Assembly: GCF_004348995.1 (NCBI RefSeq)
Contig: NZ_SMKQ01000040.1
Location: 1-51,083, forward strand
DNA: 51,083 nucleotides
Source of the DNA: Nonomuraea terrae
GTDB taxonomy: Bacteria > Actinomycetota > Actinomycetes > Streptosporangiales > Streptosporangiaceae
Direction of reading: 5' to 3'
Shown one piece after another: positions 1 to 8,911 of the stretch. A program made the position numbers and the translations under genes. Each line of letters opens with the position of its first letter. The first letter of the stretch is position 1. The notes under the pieces were generated by a model. That model made no database searches, was not told the DNA's origin, and saw only the letters and a list, made by a program, of their open reading frames with translations.

Positions 1-1137
1 ATCTCGTCCGACACCTACCCGCCCGACGTGAACGGCGCCGCGTACTTCACCCACCGCCTGGCCACCGGCCTGGCCGCGCGCGGCAACGAGGTGCACGTGG
101 TGTGCCAGTCCGACGTCGGCCCCGCCAGCGCCGACGTGGTGGACGGCGTCATCGTGCACCGCCTGCGCTCGGCGCCGCTGCTCGTCCACCCCACCATGCG
201 AATCACCGTGCCGACCCGCCTGGACCGGCTGGTGGCGAGCATCCGCCCCGACGTGCTGCACACCCAGGGCCACTTCGTCGTCGGCCGCTCCGCCATCGCC
301 GCCGCCCGCCGCGCCGGTGTGCCGGTCGTGGCGACCAACCACTTCATGCCCGACAACCTCTTCCAGTTCGGCCACATCCCCGAACGGCTGCGCAAGCAGG
401 CCGGCCGGCTGGCCTGGCGCGACTTCGGCCGTGTCTTCAACCGCACCGACCGCGTCACCACGCCCACACCGCTGGCCGCCCGGCTCCTCGCCGAGCAGGG
501 TTTCACCCGTGAGGTCGAGCCGATCTCCTGCGGCATCGACCTGGCCCGCTTCCACCCGCACACCGAGCCGAAGGCGTGGGCGCGCAGGCTCTTCGGGCTG
601 CCCGACCGGCCCACCATGCTGTTCGTCGGCCGCCTGGACGAGGAGAAGCGCATCGACGAGCTGGTCCGCGCCCTGCCGCTGGTGCTGAACGAGACCGACG
701 CGCAGGTGGCGCTCGTCGGCAAGGGCAACCAGCGCACCGAGCTCGAACGGCTGGCCCGGCGCATCGGCGTCGGCGACCGGGTGTTCTTCCTCGGGTTCGT
801 CCCGGACGAGAGCATGCCGCAGGCGTTCGCCGCCGCCGACGTCTTCGCCATGCCGGGCGTCGCCGAGCTGCAGAGCATCGCGACCCTGGAGGCGATGGCC
901 AGCGGCCTGCCCGTCGTCGCCGCCGACGCCATGGCGCTGCCCCACCTGGTCGACGACAACGGCTACCTGTTCCAGCCGGGCGACGTGGTCTCGCTGGCCC
1001 GCCACCTGACCGCCATCCTCGCCGACGACGGCCTGCGCGCCCGCTTCGGCAAGGCCAGCAGGGAGCTCGCGCTCACCCACGACCACCAGGCGTCGCTCGC
1101 CCGCTTCGAGGAGATCTACGACGAGGTGGCCCGATGA
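1..1137 (+). CDS. GT4-family glycosyltransferase, 5' end cut by window
   Basis: The reading frame is open from base 1 and begins in mid-protein (ISSDTYPPDVNGAAYFTHRL), so the true start lies upstream; a GTG at 28 only mimics a start. The protein has the GT-B fold of family 4 glycosyltransferases. The N-terminal acceptor half has the P-D-V-N-G-A glycine loop and a later TNHFMPDN stretch. The donor half has FVGRLDEEKRIDELVRAL and the C-terminal E-x7-E type motif in VAELQSIATLEAMASGLPVV. Such enzymes transfer a nucleotide-activated sugar to lipid or polysaccharide acceptors at the cytoplasmic face of the membrane; PimB- and MgtA-type mannosyltransferases look similar, but the donor cannot be fixed here. 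The stop overlaps the next start (ATGA), so the two are probably coupled. Confidence 0.88.
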   Translation: MSSDTYPPDVNGAAYFTHRLATGLAARGNEVHVVCQSDVGPASADVVDGVIVHRLRSAPLLVHPTMRITVPTRLDRLVASIRPDVLHTQGHFVVGRSAIAAARRAGVPVVATNHFMPDNLFQFGHIPERLRKQAGRLAWRDFGRVFNRTDRVTTPTPLAARLLAEQGFTREVEPISCGIDLARFHPHTEPKAWARRLFGLPDRPTMLFVGRLDEEKRIDELVRALPLVLNETDAQVALVGKGNQRTELERLARRIGVGDRVFFLGFVPDESMPQAFAAADVFAMPGVAELQSIATLEAMASGLPVVAADAMALPHLVDDNGYLFQPGDVVSLARHLTAILADDGLRARFGKASRELALTHDHQASLARFEEIYDEVAR

Positions 1138-1802
1138 CGCCTCGGGGATGCGCCCGGCTCAGCGTGGCGGCCACGGTGACGTCGGCGGGGGCGCTGGCGT
1201 ACGCGGAGACCACGCTGCCCGCGCAGGTGCTGCTCAGCCACTACGCGCTGGTCCCGGGCGGACTCGCGCCCGTGATCGCCGGGATGCTGGCGCTCGCGGG
1301 GGCGTGCCTGTGGCTGGCGTACGGGCTGGCCGTGACGGATCCGGCGCGTACGGCGGCCACACGGGTGCTGCTGCTGGCCGGGGCCGCGGGTCTGGTCATG
1401 AGCGCCATCTTCCCGACCGACCCGAGCGGGTCGCAGCTCGACACGGTGTCCGGCGAGATCCACCGCTGGGCGGCGGCCGTGGTGTTCACCTCGCTGCCGG
1501 TCGCGGGCTGGATGCTGGCCCGTGGGCGGGCCGGCGCGCCCGGCTGGAACGCGGTGCGCGCGCTGAGCGTGGCCGCGGGGATGACGCTGGCGGTGTACCT
1601 GGTGGCCCACCCGGCCTCGTTCACCTCCTCGTTCGTGAACGGGGGCGCCTACTACGGGCTGCTGGAGCGGGCCGTGGTGGTGGCGGACATGGCGCTGATC
1701 CTGGCGATGGCCCTCGCCGCCGCCGGACTGCGGCCCGCCGCCGCGACCACGTCCGCGGTGGAGACGAGCGAAGAAGCGGAACCGCAGCAGCTGGCCGCCT
1801 GA
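1134..1802 (+). CDS. DUF998-like integral membrane protein
   Basis: A 222-residue, strongly hydrophobic protein with about six membrane-spanning stretches separated by short loops (for example LAPVIAGMLALAGACLWLAY and VLLLAGAAGLVMSAIF). The loop FPTDPSG followed by IHRWAAAVVF matches the pattern of DUF998-type proteins, where a conserved Asp/His pair sits at the membrane face. The C-terminal tail is short and acidic. Its ATG lies inside the stop of the glycosyltransferase, with a GAGG about 7 bases upstream, so both are probably made from one message. The biochemical role is unknown; a link to envelope glycolipid synthesis is only suggested by the neighbour. Confidence 0.7.
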   Translation: MTPRGCARLSVAATVTSAGALAYAETTLPAQVLLSHYALVPGGLAPVIAGMLALAGACLWLAYGLAVTDPARTAATRVLLLAGAAGLVMSAIFPTDPSGSQLDTVSGEIHRWAAAVVFTSLPVAGWMLARGRAGAPGWNAVRALSVAAGMTLAVYLVAHPASFTSSFVNGGAYYGLLERAVVVADMALILAMALAAAGLRPAAATTSAVETSEEAEPQQLAA

Positions 1803-1847
1803 CATGCTTCGACCGGCGGCGAAAGGACTCCGCCCTAGCGTGGGCGC

Positions 1848-2666
1848 ATGCCTGTCACACGTCATGCCGAAGCGGTGGCCGTACTGGCCGACGCCCGATA
1901 CGTTCCGCCGCCCGTACGCGCCGACGGCGCCGAGGGGACGCTGGCCTGGTTGCGCGCCCGGGTGTCGCGGTTCAGCACCGGCCAGGAGCACGCCGAACGG
2001 CGGCGCCTGCTCGTCGCCCTGCTGGACGAGGTCGACCCGGCCGGGCTGCGCCAGGCGGCCAGGGCCATGGCCAGGGAACGGGACGGGAACTGGCGGGGTG
2101 TCCCCGTGGCCGTGCTGGGAGCCGCGCTCGGTGTCGAGGACACCGCCGCCGTGCCCGCCGCCGCGGCCGGGTACCTGTCGGGCGAGGAGAGCCCGCAGGC
2201 CGACGCCGCCGTCGCCGAGCTGCTCGGGCAGGCGGACCTCCCGGTGATCACGCTGCTGCTGCAGGCCCACACCGCCACGGAAGCCCTGATCGAGAACGCC
2301 CTCACCCGCACCCGCGCCACCGCGGACGGCCTGATCGCAAACGTCCTCGCCGGCGCCGCCGCGAACGGCCTGGCCGGCGACGCCCCCAGCTGGGACGGCG
2401 ACGTCGAGGCGCTGCTGCACGAGACGCTGCGGCACGACCCGCCGCTCAAGGCCACCCGCAGGCTCGACACCCGCACCGGCGACGAGGTGACGATCGACCT
2501 GGTGGCCGTCAACCGCGACCCCGAGGTGTTCCCCGACCCGGAACGCTTCGACCTCGCGCGCGGCCGGGCACCGTACCTGACCTTCGGCTCGGGCGTTCGC
2601 CCCTGCCCCGCCCCGCACCACGCGCTCGCCCTGGCTGCCGGTGTCCTGGAGGGACTGCTGCGATGA
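1848..2666 (+). CDS. Compact cytochrome P450-like protein (272 aa)
   Basis: Several P450 landmarks are present in order: a C-helix-like EHAERRRLL (47-55), an I-helix-like QAHTAT (139-144), the ExxR pair in HETLR (E192, R195), PERF (231-234), and the heme loop FGSGVRPCPA with Cys253 as presumed thiolate ligand. The protein is only 272 residues, against roughly 400 for bacterial P450s. About 50 residues before the B helix are missing, and the C-to-I helix interval is also short, so the F/G lid region is probably reduced. The frame is intact and the key residues are kept, so it looks like a small functional variant rather than debris. It is coupled by ATGA to the next gene. Substrate unknown. 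Confidence 0.72.
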   Translation: MPVTRHAEAVAVLADARYVPPPVRADGAEGTLAWLRARVSRFSTGQEHAERRRLLVALLDEVDPAGLRQAARAMARERDGNWRGVPVAVLGAALGVEDTAAVPAAAAGYLSGEESPQADAAVAELLGQADLPVITLLLQAHTATEALIENALTRTRATADGLIANVLAGAAANGLAGDAPSWDGDVEALLHETLRHDPPLKATRRLDTRTGDEVTIDLVAVNRDPEVFPDPERFDLARGRAPYLTFGSGVRPCPAPHHALALAAGVLEGLLR

Positions 2667-3403
2667 GCTTCCGCGATCTGCACCGCCCCGGCGACCCGCT
2701 GCTGCTGCCCAACGCCTGGGACTACGGCTCGGCCGCGTACCTGGCCGCGCAGGGCTTCCCGGCGATCGGCACGACCAGCCTCGGCGTGGCCGCCGTGCAC
2801 GGCAAGCCGGACGCGGCCGGTGCGACCAGGGCCGAGACGATCGAGCTGGCCGAATCCATCGGGTCGCTGGGGGTCCTGATCACGGTGGACATCGAGGGCG
2901 GATTCAGCGACGACCCGGCCGAGGTGTCCGACCTGGTCGCCTGCCTGGCCGCGCTGGGCGTCGCGGGCGTGAACCTGGAGGACGGCCGCCCCGACGGCAC
3001 CCTGCGCCCGATCGGCCTGCAGCAGCGCATCATCGAGGCCGCCATGGGGCACGGCGTGTTCGTGAACGCCCGTACCGACACGTGCTGGCTGCGGACCGGT
3101 GACACGCGGGAACGGGTGCGCGCGTACGGCCACGCCGACGGGATCTTCGTCCCGGCCCTGACCGATCTGGACGAGATCGCGGAGGTGGCGGCGAGCACGC
3201 CGCTGCCGCTCAACGTGCTCCACCAGACGGGCGGTCCCACGCTCGCGCAGCTCGCGCAGGCGGGGGTGGCCCGGGTGAGCACCGGGTCGCTGCTCTACCG
3301 GGCCGCGCTCAGGGAGGCCGCGGCCACCGCGCTGGCACTCCGAGGCGAGCAACCACCATCCATCCCGACATATACACAGATCGCGGCGAGCTTGCCGCGA
3401 TAA
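2663..3403 (+). CDS. Isocitrate lyase/PEP mutase family protein
   Basis: A 246-residue (beta/alpha)8 enzyme of the isocitrate lyase/phosphoenolpyruvate mutase superfamily. Seen motifs are LLPNAWDYGSA near the start, the metal-site segment TVDIEGGFSDDP, NLEDGRPDG, and VNARTD. The length fits the short members of this group, which include PEP mutase, oxaloacetate/2,3-dimethylmalate-type lyases and many uncharacterised C-C lyases. Its ATG overlaps the stop of the small P450, and a GGAGG stands about 10 bases upstream. Co-translation suggests the two act on the same carbon skeleton, which is inference. The next gene starts 7 bases after the stop. Confidence 0.85.
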   Translation: MSFRDLHRPGDPLLLPNAWDYGSAAYLAAQGFPAIGTTSLGVAAVHGKPDAAGATRAETIELAESIGSLGVLITVDIEGGFSDDPAEVSDLVACLAALGVAGVNLEDGRPDGTLRPIGLQQRIIEAAMGHGVFVNARTDTCWLRTGDTRERVRAYGHADGIFVPALTDLDEIAEVAASTPLPLNVLHQTGGPTLAQLAQAGVARVSTGSLLYRAALREAAATALALRGEQPPSIPTYTQIAASLPR

Positions 3404-3410
3404 TCGAGGC

Positions 3411-6230
3411 ATGCGCTTTCAGATCCTCGGCCCCACCGCCGCGCTGGGCGAGGACGGCGAGCCGATCGCGCTCGGCGGCCCCCGGGTACGCGCCCTGCTG
3501 ACGCTGCTCGCCCTGCACGCGGGCCGCGTCGTCGGCGCCGAGCAACTCATCGACGGCATGTACGGCGCCGATCCCCCCGACGGCGTGGCCAACGCGCTGC
3601 AGTCGCAGGTGTCGCGGCTGCGCCGGGCGCTGGGCAGGGACCTGGTGGAGTTCCACCCGGCCGGTTACCGCCTGGTCGCCGACCCGCAGGACGTCGACGC
3701 CCGCCGGTTCGAGCTGCTGGCCCGGGCCGGCCGGCAGGCGCTGACCGGCGGCGACCCGGAGCGGGCCGCCGCGCTGCTGCGCGAGGCGCTCGACCTGTGG
3801 CGCGGCACGCCGCTGGCCGACGCCCCGCACGCCGAGGCCGCCGCGGCGGCGCTGGAGGAGCTGCGGCTGGCCGCCACCGAAGACCGTGTGCAGGCGGACC
3901 TGGATCTCGGCCGGCACCGCGACCTGGTGGCCGAGCTGCGCCAGCTCACCGCCGTCCACCGGCTGCGCGAGCGGCTGACCGCCCAGCTCATGCGCGCCCT
4001 GTACGGCAGCGGCCGCCAGGCCGAGGCGCTGACCGTCTACGACCAGGCCAGGAAGCTGCTGGACGAGGAGCTGGGCGTCGAGCCGGGCCCCGAGCTGGCC
4101 GCCGCCCACCTGGCGGTCCTACGCGCCGACCCCGCGCTGGGGGCGCCCGCGCCGAGCGCGGCAGGCCCGGTCAGGCAGGGTCTGCGCGCCCAGCTCACCA
4201 GCTTCGTGGGCCGCACCGAGGAGCTCGACCAGGTACGCGCCCGGCTCCGCGACAACCGGCTCGTGACCCTGATCGGCCCCGGCGGCGCGGGCAAGACCCG
4301 CCTCGCGAACGAGGCGGCCGATCAGGAGCCCGGCGACGTGTGCTTCGTGCCGCTCGCTCCGGTCTCCGACGCCTCCGGCGTGCCGCGGGCGGTGCTGGCC
4401 GCGCTCGACATCCGCGACGCGCTGCTGCACGCCGAACGCCCGGCCGTCGACCCGCTGACCAGGCTCGTCACCGCGCTCGCCGACCGCAGGCTGCTGCTCG
4501 TCCTGGACAACTGCGAGCACCTCGTCGAGGCCGCCGCCGACCTGAGCGACCACCTGCTGGCCGCCTGCCCCGGTCTGCGCGTGCTGGCGACCGGGCGCGA
4601 GGCGCTCGGCATCACCGGCGAGTCGATCCTGCCCGTGGCGCCGCTGCGGCTGCCGCCGGTGGACACGGACGACCCGCTCGACTACGCGGCCGTGCGGCTG
4701 TTCGCCGACCGCGCCGCCGCCGTCCGGCCCGGCTTCGCCGTGGACGCCGGCAACGCGGCGCAGGTCGTCCGCATCTGCCGGGCGCTCGACGGGCTGCCGC
4801 TGGCCATCGAGCTGGCCGCGGCCCGGCTGCGCACGCTGTCGCTCGCCGACGTGGCGGCGCGGCTGGACGACCGGTTCCGGCTGCTCACCCGCGGCAGCCG
4901 TACGGCGCTGCCGCGCCACCAGACGTTGCGCGCGGTCGTCGCCTGGAGCTGGGACCTGCTGGACGAGAGCGAGCAGCAGGCCGCCATGCGGCTGACCGTG
5001 TTCGCCGGCGGCGCCCGGCCAGGGGCCGCCGAGCAGGTGTGCGGGCTGCCCGAGGACGTGCTGTTCTCGCTGGTGGAGAAGTCGCTGGTCGAGTTCGTGG
5101 CCGGCCGTTTCCGGATGCTGGAGACGATCCGGGCCTTCTGCGCCGAACGACTGGCCGAGTCGGGCAAGCAGGTCGCCGTCCGGCAGGCGCACGCCGACTA
5201 CTACCTCGACCTGGTGCAGATCGCCGACAGCCGGCTGCGCACCGCCGACCAGCTGGAGTGGCTGGCACTGCTCGACGAGGAGGGCGACGACGTGGTCGCG
5301 GCCACCCGCTGGGCCGCCGAGTCGGGGCAGCCGGAGCTGGGGCTGCGGCTGGTGGCCTGCAGCGCCTGCTACTGGTGGATGCGCGGTCACCGCGTCACGA
5401 GCGCCAACCTGGCCGCCGCCCTGCTCGACCGGCTCGGCCCCAGGCAGCTGCCCGGCATGGAGGAGGAGTACGCCCTGTGCGTGCTCGTGGCGGCCTGGGT
5501 GGGAGCCGACGACGAGGCGCTGCGCGCGCGGGTGGTGGAGCTGCGCGACGTGCTGGGCTGGAGCTACGTGCCCTCCCGGATGGAATTCCTCATGATGCTG
5601 CTGTCGCTGATGACCGGCCCGCCCCCCGACTTCGAGCAGGCCATCGACGAGATCATGAACGTCGCGCCGAGCCTTGGCCCGTGGCAGCGGGCGCTGTCCT
5701 ACACCGGAGCGGCGTTCGTGCTGCAGACGCTGGGCCGCATGGACGAGGCGCTGGAGTACTTCGGGCGCAGCCTGGACCACTTCCGGGCCATCGGTGAGCG
5801 GTGGGGCGCGGTGCTGGTGCTGTCGGGGCTCGGCGCGCTGCGGCAGGAGCAGGGCGACTACCGCGGCGCGTACGCGCTGATCGACGAGGCGTTGACGCTG
5901 GCGCGGGAGCTGGGCTCCAGGACCGACATCGCCGAGAACCTGTGCCGCAGGGCCGACCTCCTGTTCCACCTCGGCGACGTGGAGGCCGCGCGGGCCGACT
6001 ACGCGCTCGCGGCGGGCCTGTCGCGGCGCAACGGCTCGATGGAGATGCTGGCCTGGGCCGAGCTCGGCATGGGCGAGGTGGCGCTGTTCCGAGGCGACCT
6101 CGACGAGGCGCGCGTCTGCCTGACCCGGGCCCGCGAGGTGTGTCCCGAGGAGTGGTACAGCACCGTGGACACCCGCGCCCGCATCGCGGCCGGTCTGGCG
6201 GCGGTCAGCGGGTCGGTCAGCGAGCGGTAG
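3411..6230 (+). CDS. AfsR/SARP-type regulator: winged helix, BTAD, NB-ARC, TPR
   Basis: A 939-residue transcriptional regulator. Residues 1-90 form an OmpR-like winged helix (MRFQILGPTAAL start, then SRLRRALG), followed by a bacterial transcriptional activation domain to about residue 240, ending ELGVEPGPELAAAH. An NTPase module follows, with P-loop GPGGAGKT at about 289-296 and Walker B LLLVLDN at about 361-367. The last 350 residues are helical TPR-like repeats. This is the layout of large SARP regulators such as AfsR, which activate secondary metabolism or transport genes in actinomycetes. It lies 7 bases after the PEP-mutase-like gene and 35 bases before the MFS gene, so it probably controls the cluster it sits in. 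ATG preferred; only a weak GAGG precedes it. Confidence 0.9.
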   Translation: MRFQILGPTAALGEDGEPIALGGPRVRALLTLLALHAGRVVGAEQLIDGMYGADPPDGVANALQSQVSRLRRALGRDLVEFHPAGYRLVADPQDVDARRFELLARAGRQALTGGDPERAAALLREALDLWRGTPLADAPHAEAAAAALEELRLAATEDRVQADLDLGRHRDLVAELRQLTAVHRLRERLTAQLMRALYGSGRQAEALTVYDQARKLLDEELGVEPGPELAAAHLAVLRADPALGAPAPSAAGPVRQGLRAQLTSFVGRTEELDQVRARLRDNRLVTLIGPGGAGKTRLANEAADQEPGDVCFVPLAPVSDASGVPRAVLAALDIRDALLHAERPAVDPLTRLVTALADRRLLLVLDNCEHLVEAAADLSDHLLAACPGLRVLATGREALGITGESILPVAPLRLPPVDTDDPLDYAAVRLFADRAAAVRPGFAVDAGNAAQVVRICRALDGLPLAIELAAARLRTLSLADVAARLDDRFRLLTRGSRTALPRHQTLRAVVAWSWDLLDESEQQAAMRLTVFAGGARPGAAEQVCGLPEDVLFSLVEKSLVEFVAGRFRMLETIRAFCAERLAESGKQVAVRQAHADYYLDLVQIADSRLRTADQLEWLALLDEEGDDVVAATRWAAESGQPELGLRLVACSACYWWMRGHRVTSANLAAALLDRLGPRQLPGMEEEYALCVLVAAWVGADDEALRARVVELRDVLGWSYVPSRMEFLMMLLSLMTGPPPDFEQAIDEIMNVAPSLGPWQRALSYTGAAFVLQTLGRMDEALEYFGRSLDHFRAIGERWGAVLVLSGLGALRQEQGDYRGAYALIDEALTLARELGSRTDIAENLCRRADLLFHLGDVEAARADYALAAGLSRRNGSMEMLAWAELGMGEVALFRGDLDEARVCLTRAREVCPEEWYSTVDTRARIAAGLAAVSGSVSER

Positions 6231-6265
6231 GCCCTCCGTCAGCCGTCACGGCGACAGTGAGCCGC

Positions 6266-7777
6266 ATGACGAACAAATGGTCCTGCCTCGCGATCGCCTG
6301 CGTGGCCACGCTCCTGCTCTCGCTGGACCTCACGGTGCTGCACCTGGCCCTGCCGAGCCTGGTGGGCGACCTCGGCGCCAGCTCCACCCAGCTGCTGTGG
6401 ATCGGCGACATGTACGGCTTCGCGCTGGCCGGCCTGCTCATCACCATGGGCAACGTCGGCGACCGCATCGGCCGCAAGCGCCTGCTGCTGATCGGCGCGG
6501 CGGCGTTCGGGGCGGCGTCCGTGATCACCGCGTACGCGCCGAGCGCCGAGCTGCTGATCGCCGCGCGGGCGCTGCTGGGCGTGGCCGCCGCCACGATCAT
6601 GCCCTCGACGCTGTCGATCGTCCGCAACGTCTTCACCGACCCCGGTGAGCGGACGGCGGCCGTGGGCATCTGGAGCGGCATGAGCGCGGCGGGCTTCGCG
6701 GTCGGCCCGGTGGTCGGCGGCCTGATGCTCGACCACTTCTGGTGGGGGTCGGTCTTCCTGATCAACGTGCCGATCATGGCTCTCGTGGTCGTCGGCGGCT
6801 TCCTGGTGCTGCCGGAGTCGAGCAACCCGAACGCGGGACGGATCGACCTGCTCAGCGTGGTGCTGTCGTTCGCCGGCATCGTGGCAGTCGTCTACGCGAT
6901 CAAGGAGATGGCGCACAAGGGCCTGGAGCACGCCGACGTGGTGGCCGCGGGCGTGGCCGGGATCGCGCTGCTCGCGACGTTCGTGTGGCGGCAGACGCGG
7001 CTGGCCGAGCCGCTGATCGACGTACGGCTCTTCCGGCGGCGGGCGTTCAGCGCGTCCATCCTGACGAACCTGCTGGCGATCTTCGCGATGTCGGCCATGA
7101 TGCTGATGTTCGCCTGGTACCTGCAGCTCGTGCTCGGCTGGTCGCCGCTGCAGGCGGGACTCGCCCAGCTGCCCGGTGGTCTGGCCGGCGCGGTGGGCGG
7201 CGTGCTGGCCGCCAAGCTGATCCAGCCGCTCGGCAGGAACGGCGTGGTCGCCCTGGGGCTGGCCATGAACGCGGGCGCGTTCCTGTGGTACACGACGCTC
7301 GGCACCGAGGTGACCTACATCACGCTGGTGCCCGCCATGGTGATCGGCGGCATCGGCATCGGATTCGCCTTCACGGTCAACAACGACAACGTGCTGGCCA
7401 CCGCGCCCCCCGAGCGGGCCGGGGCGGCGGCCGCGGTGTCGGAGACGGCGTTCGAGCTGGGCGCGGCGCTCGGCATCGCGATCCTCGGCACGGTGCTGAC
7501 CAGCGCGTACCGGGCGAACCTGGAGCTGCCCGCCGGGGTGCCGGCCGAGGCGGCGCGGGAGTCTCTCGCCGGGGCGGTCAGCACGGCCTCGACCCTGCCC
7601 GCCGGCCAGGCCGCCGAGCTCGTCCACGCGGCCCAGCTGGCCTTCCTGGAAGGCGTGCACCTGACCTCGTTCGTCACGGCCGGCGTCCTGGCGGTGGTGG
7701 CGCTGATCGCCCTGGCGGGCCTGCGCGGCGTCCCCAAGGTCATCCCCGAGGAGGTCCTCACCCGCGCCCACTCCTGA
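6266..7777 (+). CDS. MFS exporter, DHA2 (EmrB/QacA) family
   Basis: A 503-residue major facilitator protein of the 14-helix drug:H+ antiporter type. It begins CLAIACVATLLLSLDLTVLH, where the L-D-x-T-V motif of helix 1 is typical of DHA2. It has GNVGDRIGRKRLLL (motif A) in the loop between helices 2 and 3, and a helix-5 antiporter motif in AVGPVVGGLMLD. These proteins export drugs or metabolites using the proton gradient. An in-frame GTG nine bases earlier (6257) is an alternative start; neither has a strong ribosome site. Its place directly after the SARP regulator suggests export or self-resistance for a local product. A strong terminator follows. Confidence 0.9.
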   Translation: MTNKWSCLAIACVATLLLSLDLTVLHLALPSLVGDLGASSTQLLWIGDMYGFALAGLLITMGNVGDRIGRKRLLLIGAAAFGAASVITAYAPSAELLIAARALLGVAAATIMPSTLSIVRNVFTDPGERTAAVGIWSGMSAAGFAVGPVVGGLMLDHFWWGSVFLINVPIMALVVVGGFLVLPESSNPNAGRIDLLSVVLSFAGIVAVVYAIKEMAHKGLEHADVVAAGVAGIALLATFVWRQTRLAEPLIDVRLFRRRAFSASILTNLLAIFAMSAMMLMFAWYLQLVLGWSPLQAGLAQLPGGLAGAVGGVLAAKLIQPLGRNGVVALGLAMNAGAFLWYTTLGTEVTYITLVPAMVIGGIGIGFAFTVNNDNVLATAPPERAGAAAAVSETAFELGAALGIAILGTVLTSAYRANLELPAGVPAEAARESLAGAVSTASTLPAGQAAELVHAAQLAFLEGVHLTSFVTAGVLAVVALIALAGLRGVPKVIPEEVLTRAHS

Positions 7778-7786
7778 CGCCACCCC

Positions 7787-7819
7787 GAGACGCCGCACCG
7801 CAGCTGGGTGCGGCGTCTC
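7787..7819. terminator. Strong hairpin terminator between convergent genes
   Basis: A perfect 13-bp inverted repeat (GAGACGCCGCACC with its complement) encloses a 7-base loop. It begins 10 bases after the MFS stop and lies before the 3' end of the minus-strand serine hydrolase. No clear U-run follows on either strand, as is common in actinomycetes. It can serve both directions. Confidence 0.85.
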
Positions 7820-7900
7820 ACCGCTTCCAGGACACTTCTTGGCGACGTCTCCCCCGTCCGGGGCCCGTCACGCGGGCACCGGCCCTTCCAGGGACCCCCG

Positions 7901-8809
7901 TCAGAAGGTGGGTTTGGTGGGGCAGGGGCGAGAGATGGTCGGGGTGAGGGAGTCGAGGCGGGAGCCGATCAGGCGGGCGATGCCCTCGATGGTCTGGATG
8001 CCCGTCCCCTCCCCTGGCTGGCGGTCGGTCTGGACCGACAGCAGCAGATCCCGCCCCGGGCCGACGACGCGGCCGTAGCTGGTCACCGCCCACGTCTTCT
8101 GGACGAACGGCCGCGGCGTCCACCCGTTCTTCAGCGCCACCCGGTCACCCGGCCGGGCGGCCGCGCTGACGCCCCACGCCTGCTCCCGGCGCACCTGCTC
8201 CATCAGCCCGAGCAGCAGCGCCCGGTCGGCGGACGACAGCCCCTTGCCGCCCTTGACCAGCACCTTCATCAGCCGGATGCGGTCGGCGGGGCTGGTCTTG
8301 GTGCCGCCCCAGTAGCTGCTCGGCCCGGGCGTGGTCTCCTTCAGCCCGATCCTGCGATAGAAGTCGCCCATGGCCGCGCCGCCACCGACCCTCGACCAGA
8401 GCGCGTCGGCCGCGCTGTTGTCACTCTCCGTGATCATGCGGGAGGCCAGGTCGCGTTCGTGCTCGTCGAGCCGGCCGTCGCGGCGCTGGAGCAGCGCCGC
8501 GAGGATGTCCACCTTGGCGCCGCTCGCGGTGATCAGGTCGCCGTCGTGCCGGCCCTGGCCCAGCGAGACCCCGCTGACCAGGTCCACCGCGGCGTAGACG
8601 ATCCGGCCGGGACGGTCGCCGACGTAGTGGGCGATGTCGCGTTCGAGCCGGGCGCGCGCGGCATGCCCCGCCCGTACATCCGGATATTTCAGGAAACAGC
8701 GTGCTGCCTTCACCGGCGCCCGCACCGCGGCGGGCTTCACCGGAACGGGCTCCGCCCCGCACCCCGCCACGAGCGCCAGGCCCAGCCAGGCCGTCCACAT
8801 CGTCCGCAC
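7901..8809 (-). CDS. Class A beta-lactamase-fold serine hydrolase, lipoprotein
   Basis: A 302-residue secreted lipoprotein. The N-terminus is a short hydrophobic segment ending in lipobox LVAGC, so it is probably anchored outside the membrane. The active-site pattern of class A beta-lactamases and related penicillin-interacting hydrolases is present: S-x-x-K in TASGAKVD, S-D-N in ESDNSAAD, and a K-N-G in place of the usual K-T/S-G. A clear Glu166-type omega loop is not obvious, so beta-lactam hydrolysis is uncertain and a peptidase or esterase role is possible. The GTG start at 8809 is chosen because GGAGG lies 6 bases upstream; an ATG at 8800 is too far from it. A 102-base gap upstream holds room for its own promoter. 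Confidence 0.82.
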   Translation of the reverse strand: MRTMWTAWLGLALVAGCGAEPVPVKPAAVRAPVKAARCFLKYPDVRAGHAARARLERDIAHYVGDRPGRIVYAAVDLVSGVSLGQGRHDGDLITASGAKVDILAALLQRRDGRLDEHERDLASRMITESDNSAADALWSRVGGGAAMGDFYRRIGLKETTPGPSSYWGGTKTSPADRIRLMKVLVKGGKGLSSADRALLLGLMEQVRREQAWGVSAAARPGDRVALKNGWTPRPFVQKTWAVTSYGRVVGPGRDLLLSVQTDRQPGEGTGIQTIEGIARLIGSRLDSLTPTISRPCPTKPTF

Positions 8810-8911
8810 GTGCCACCTCCCATCGGTGGTCGTACGGAACATTCCCGGCCATCACCCCGGGCGCATCACACTCGGAGCTTTCCTGGACATACCTTCAGCG
8901 TCCCCTTGCCG

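Noticed and set aside
1848..2666. Treating the small P450 as a pseudogene
   Set aside because: The frame is intact, heme Cys, ExxR and PERF are kept, and it is translationally coupled to the next gene.
8810..8911. A TTGTGA/GGTATG promoter for the serine hydrolase
   Set aside because: The -10 is poor and no other support exists, so it is not listed as a feature.
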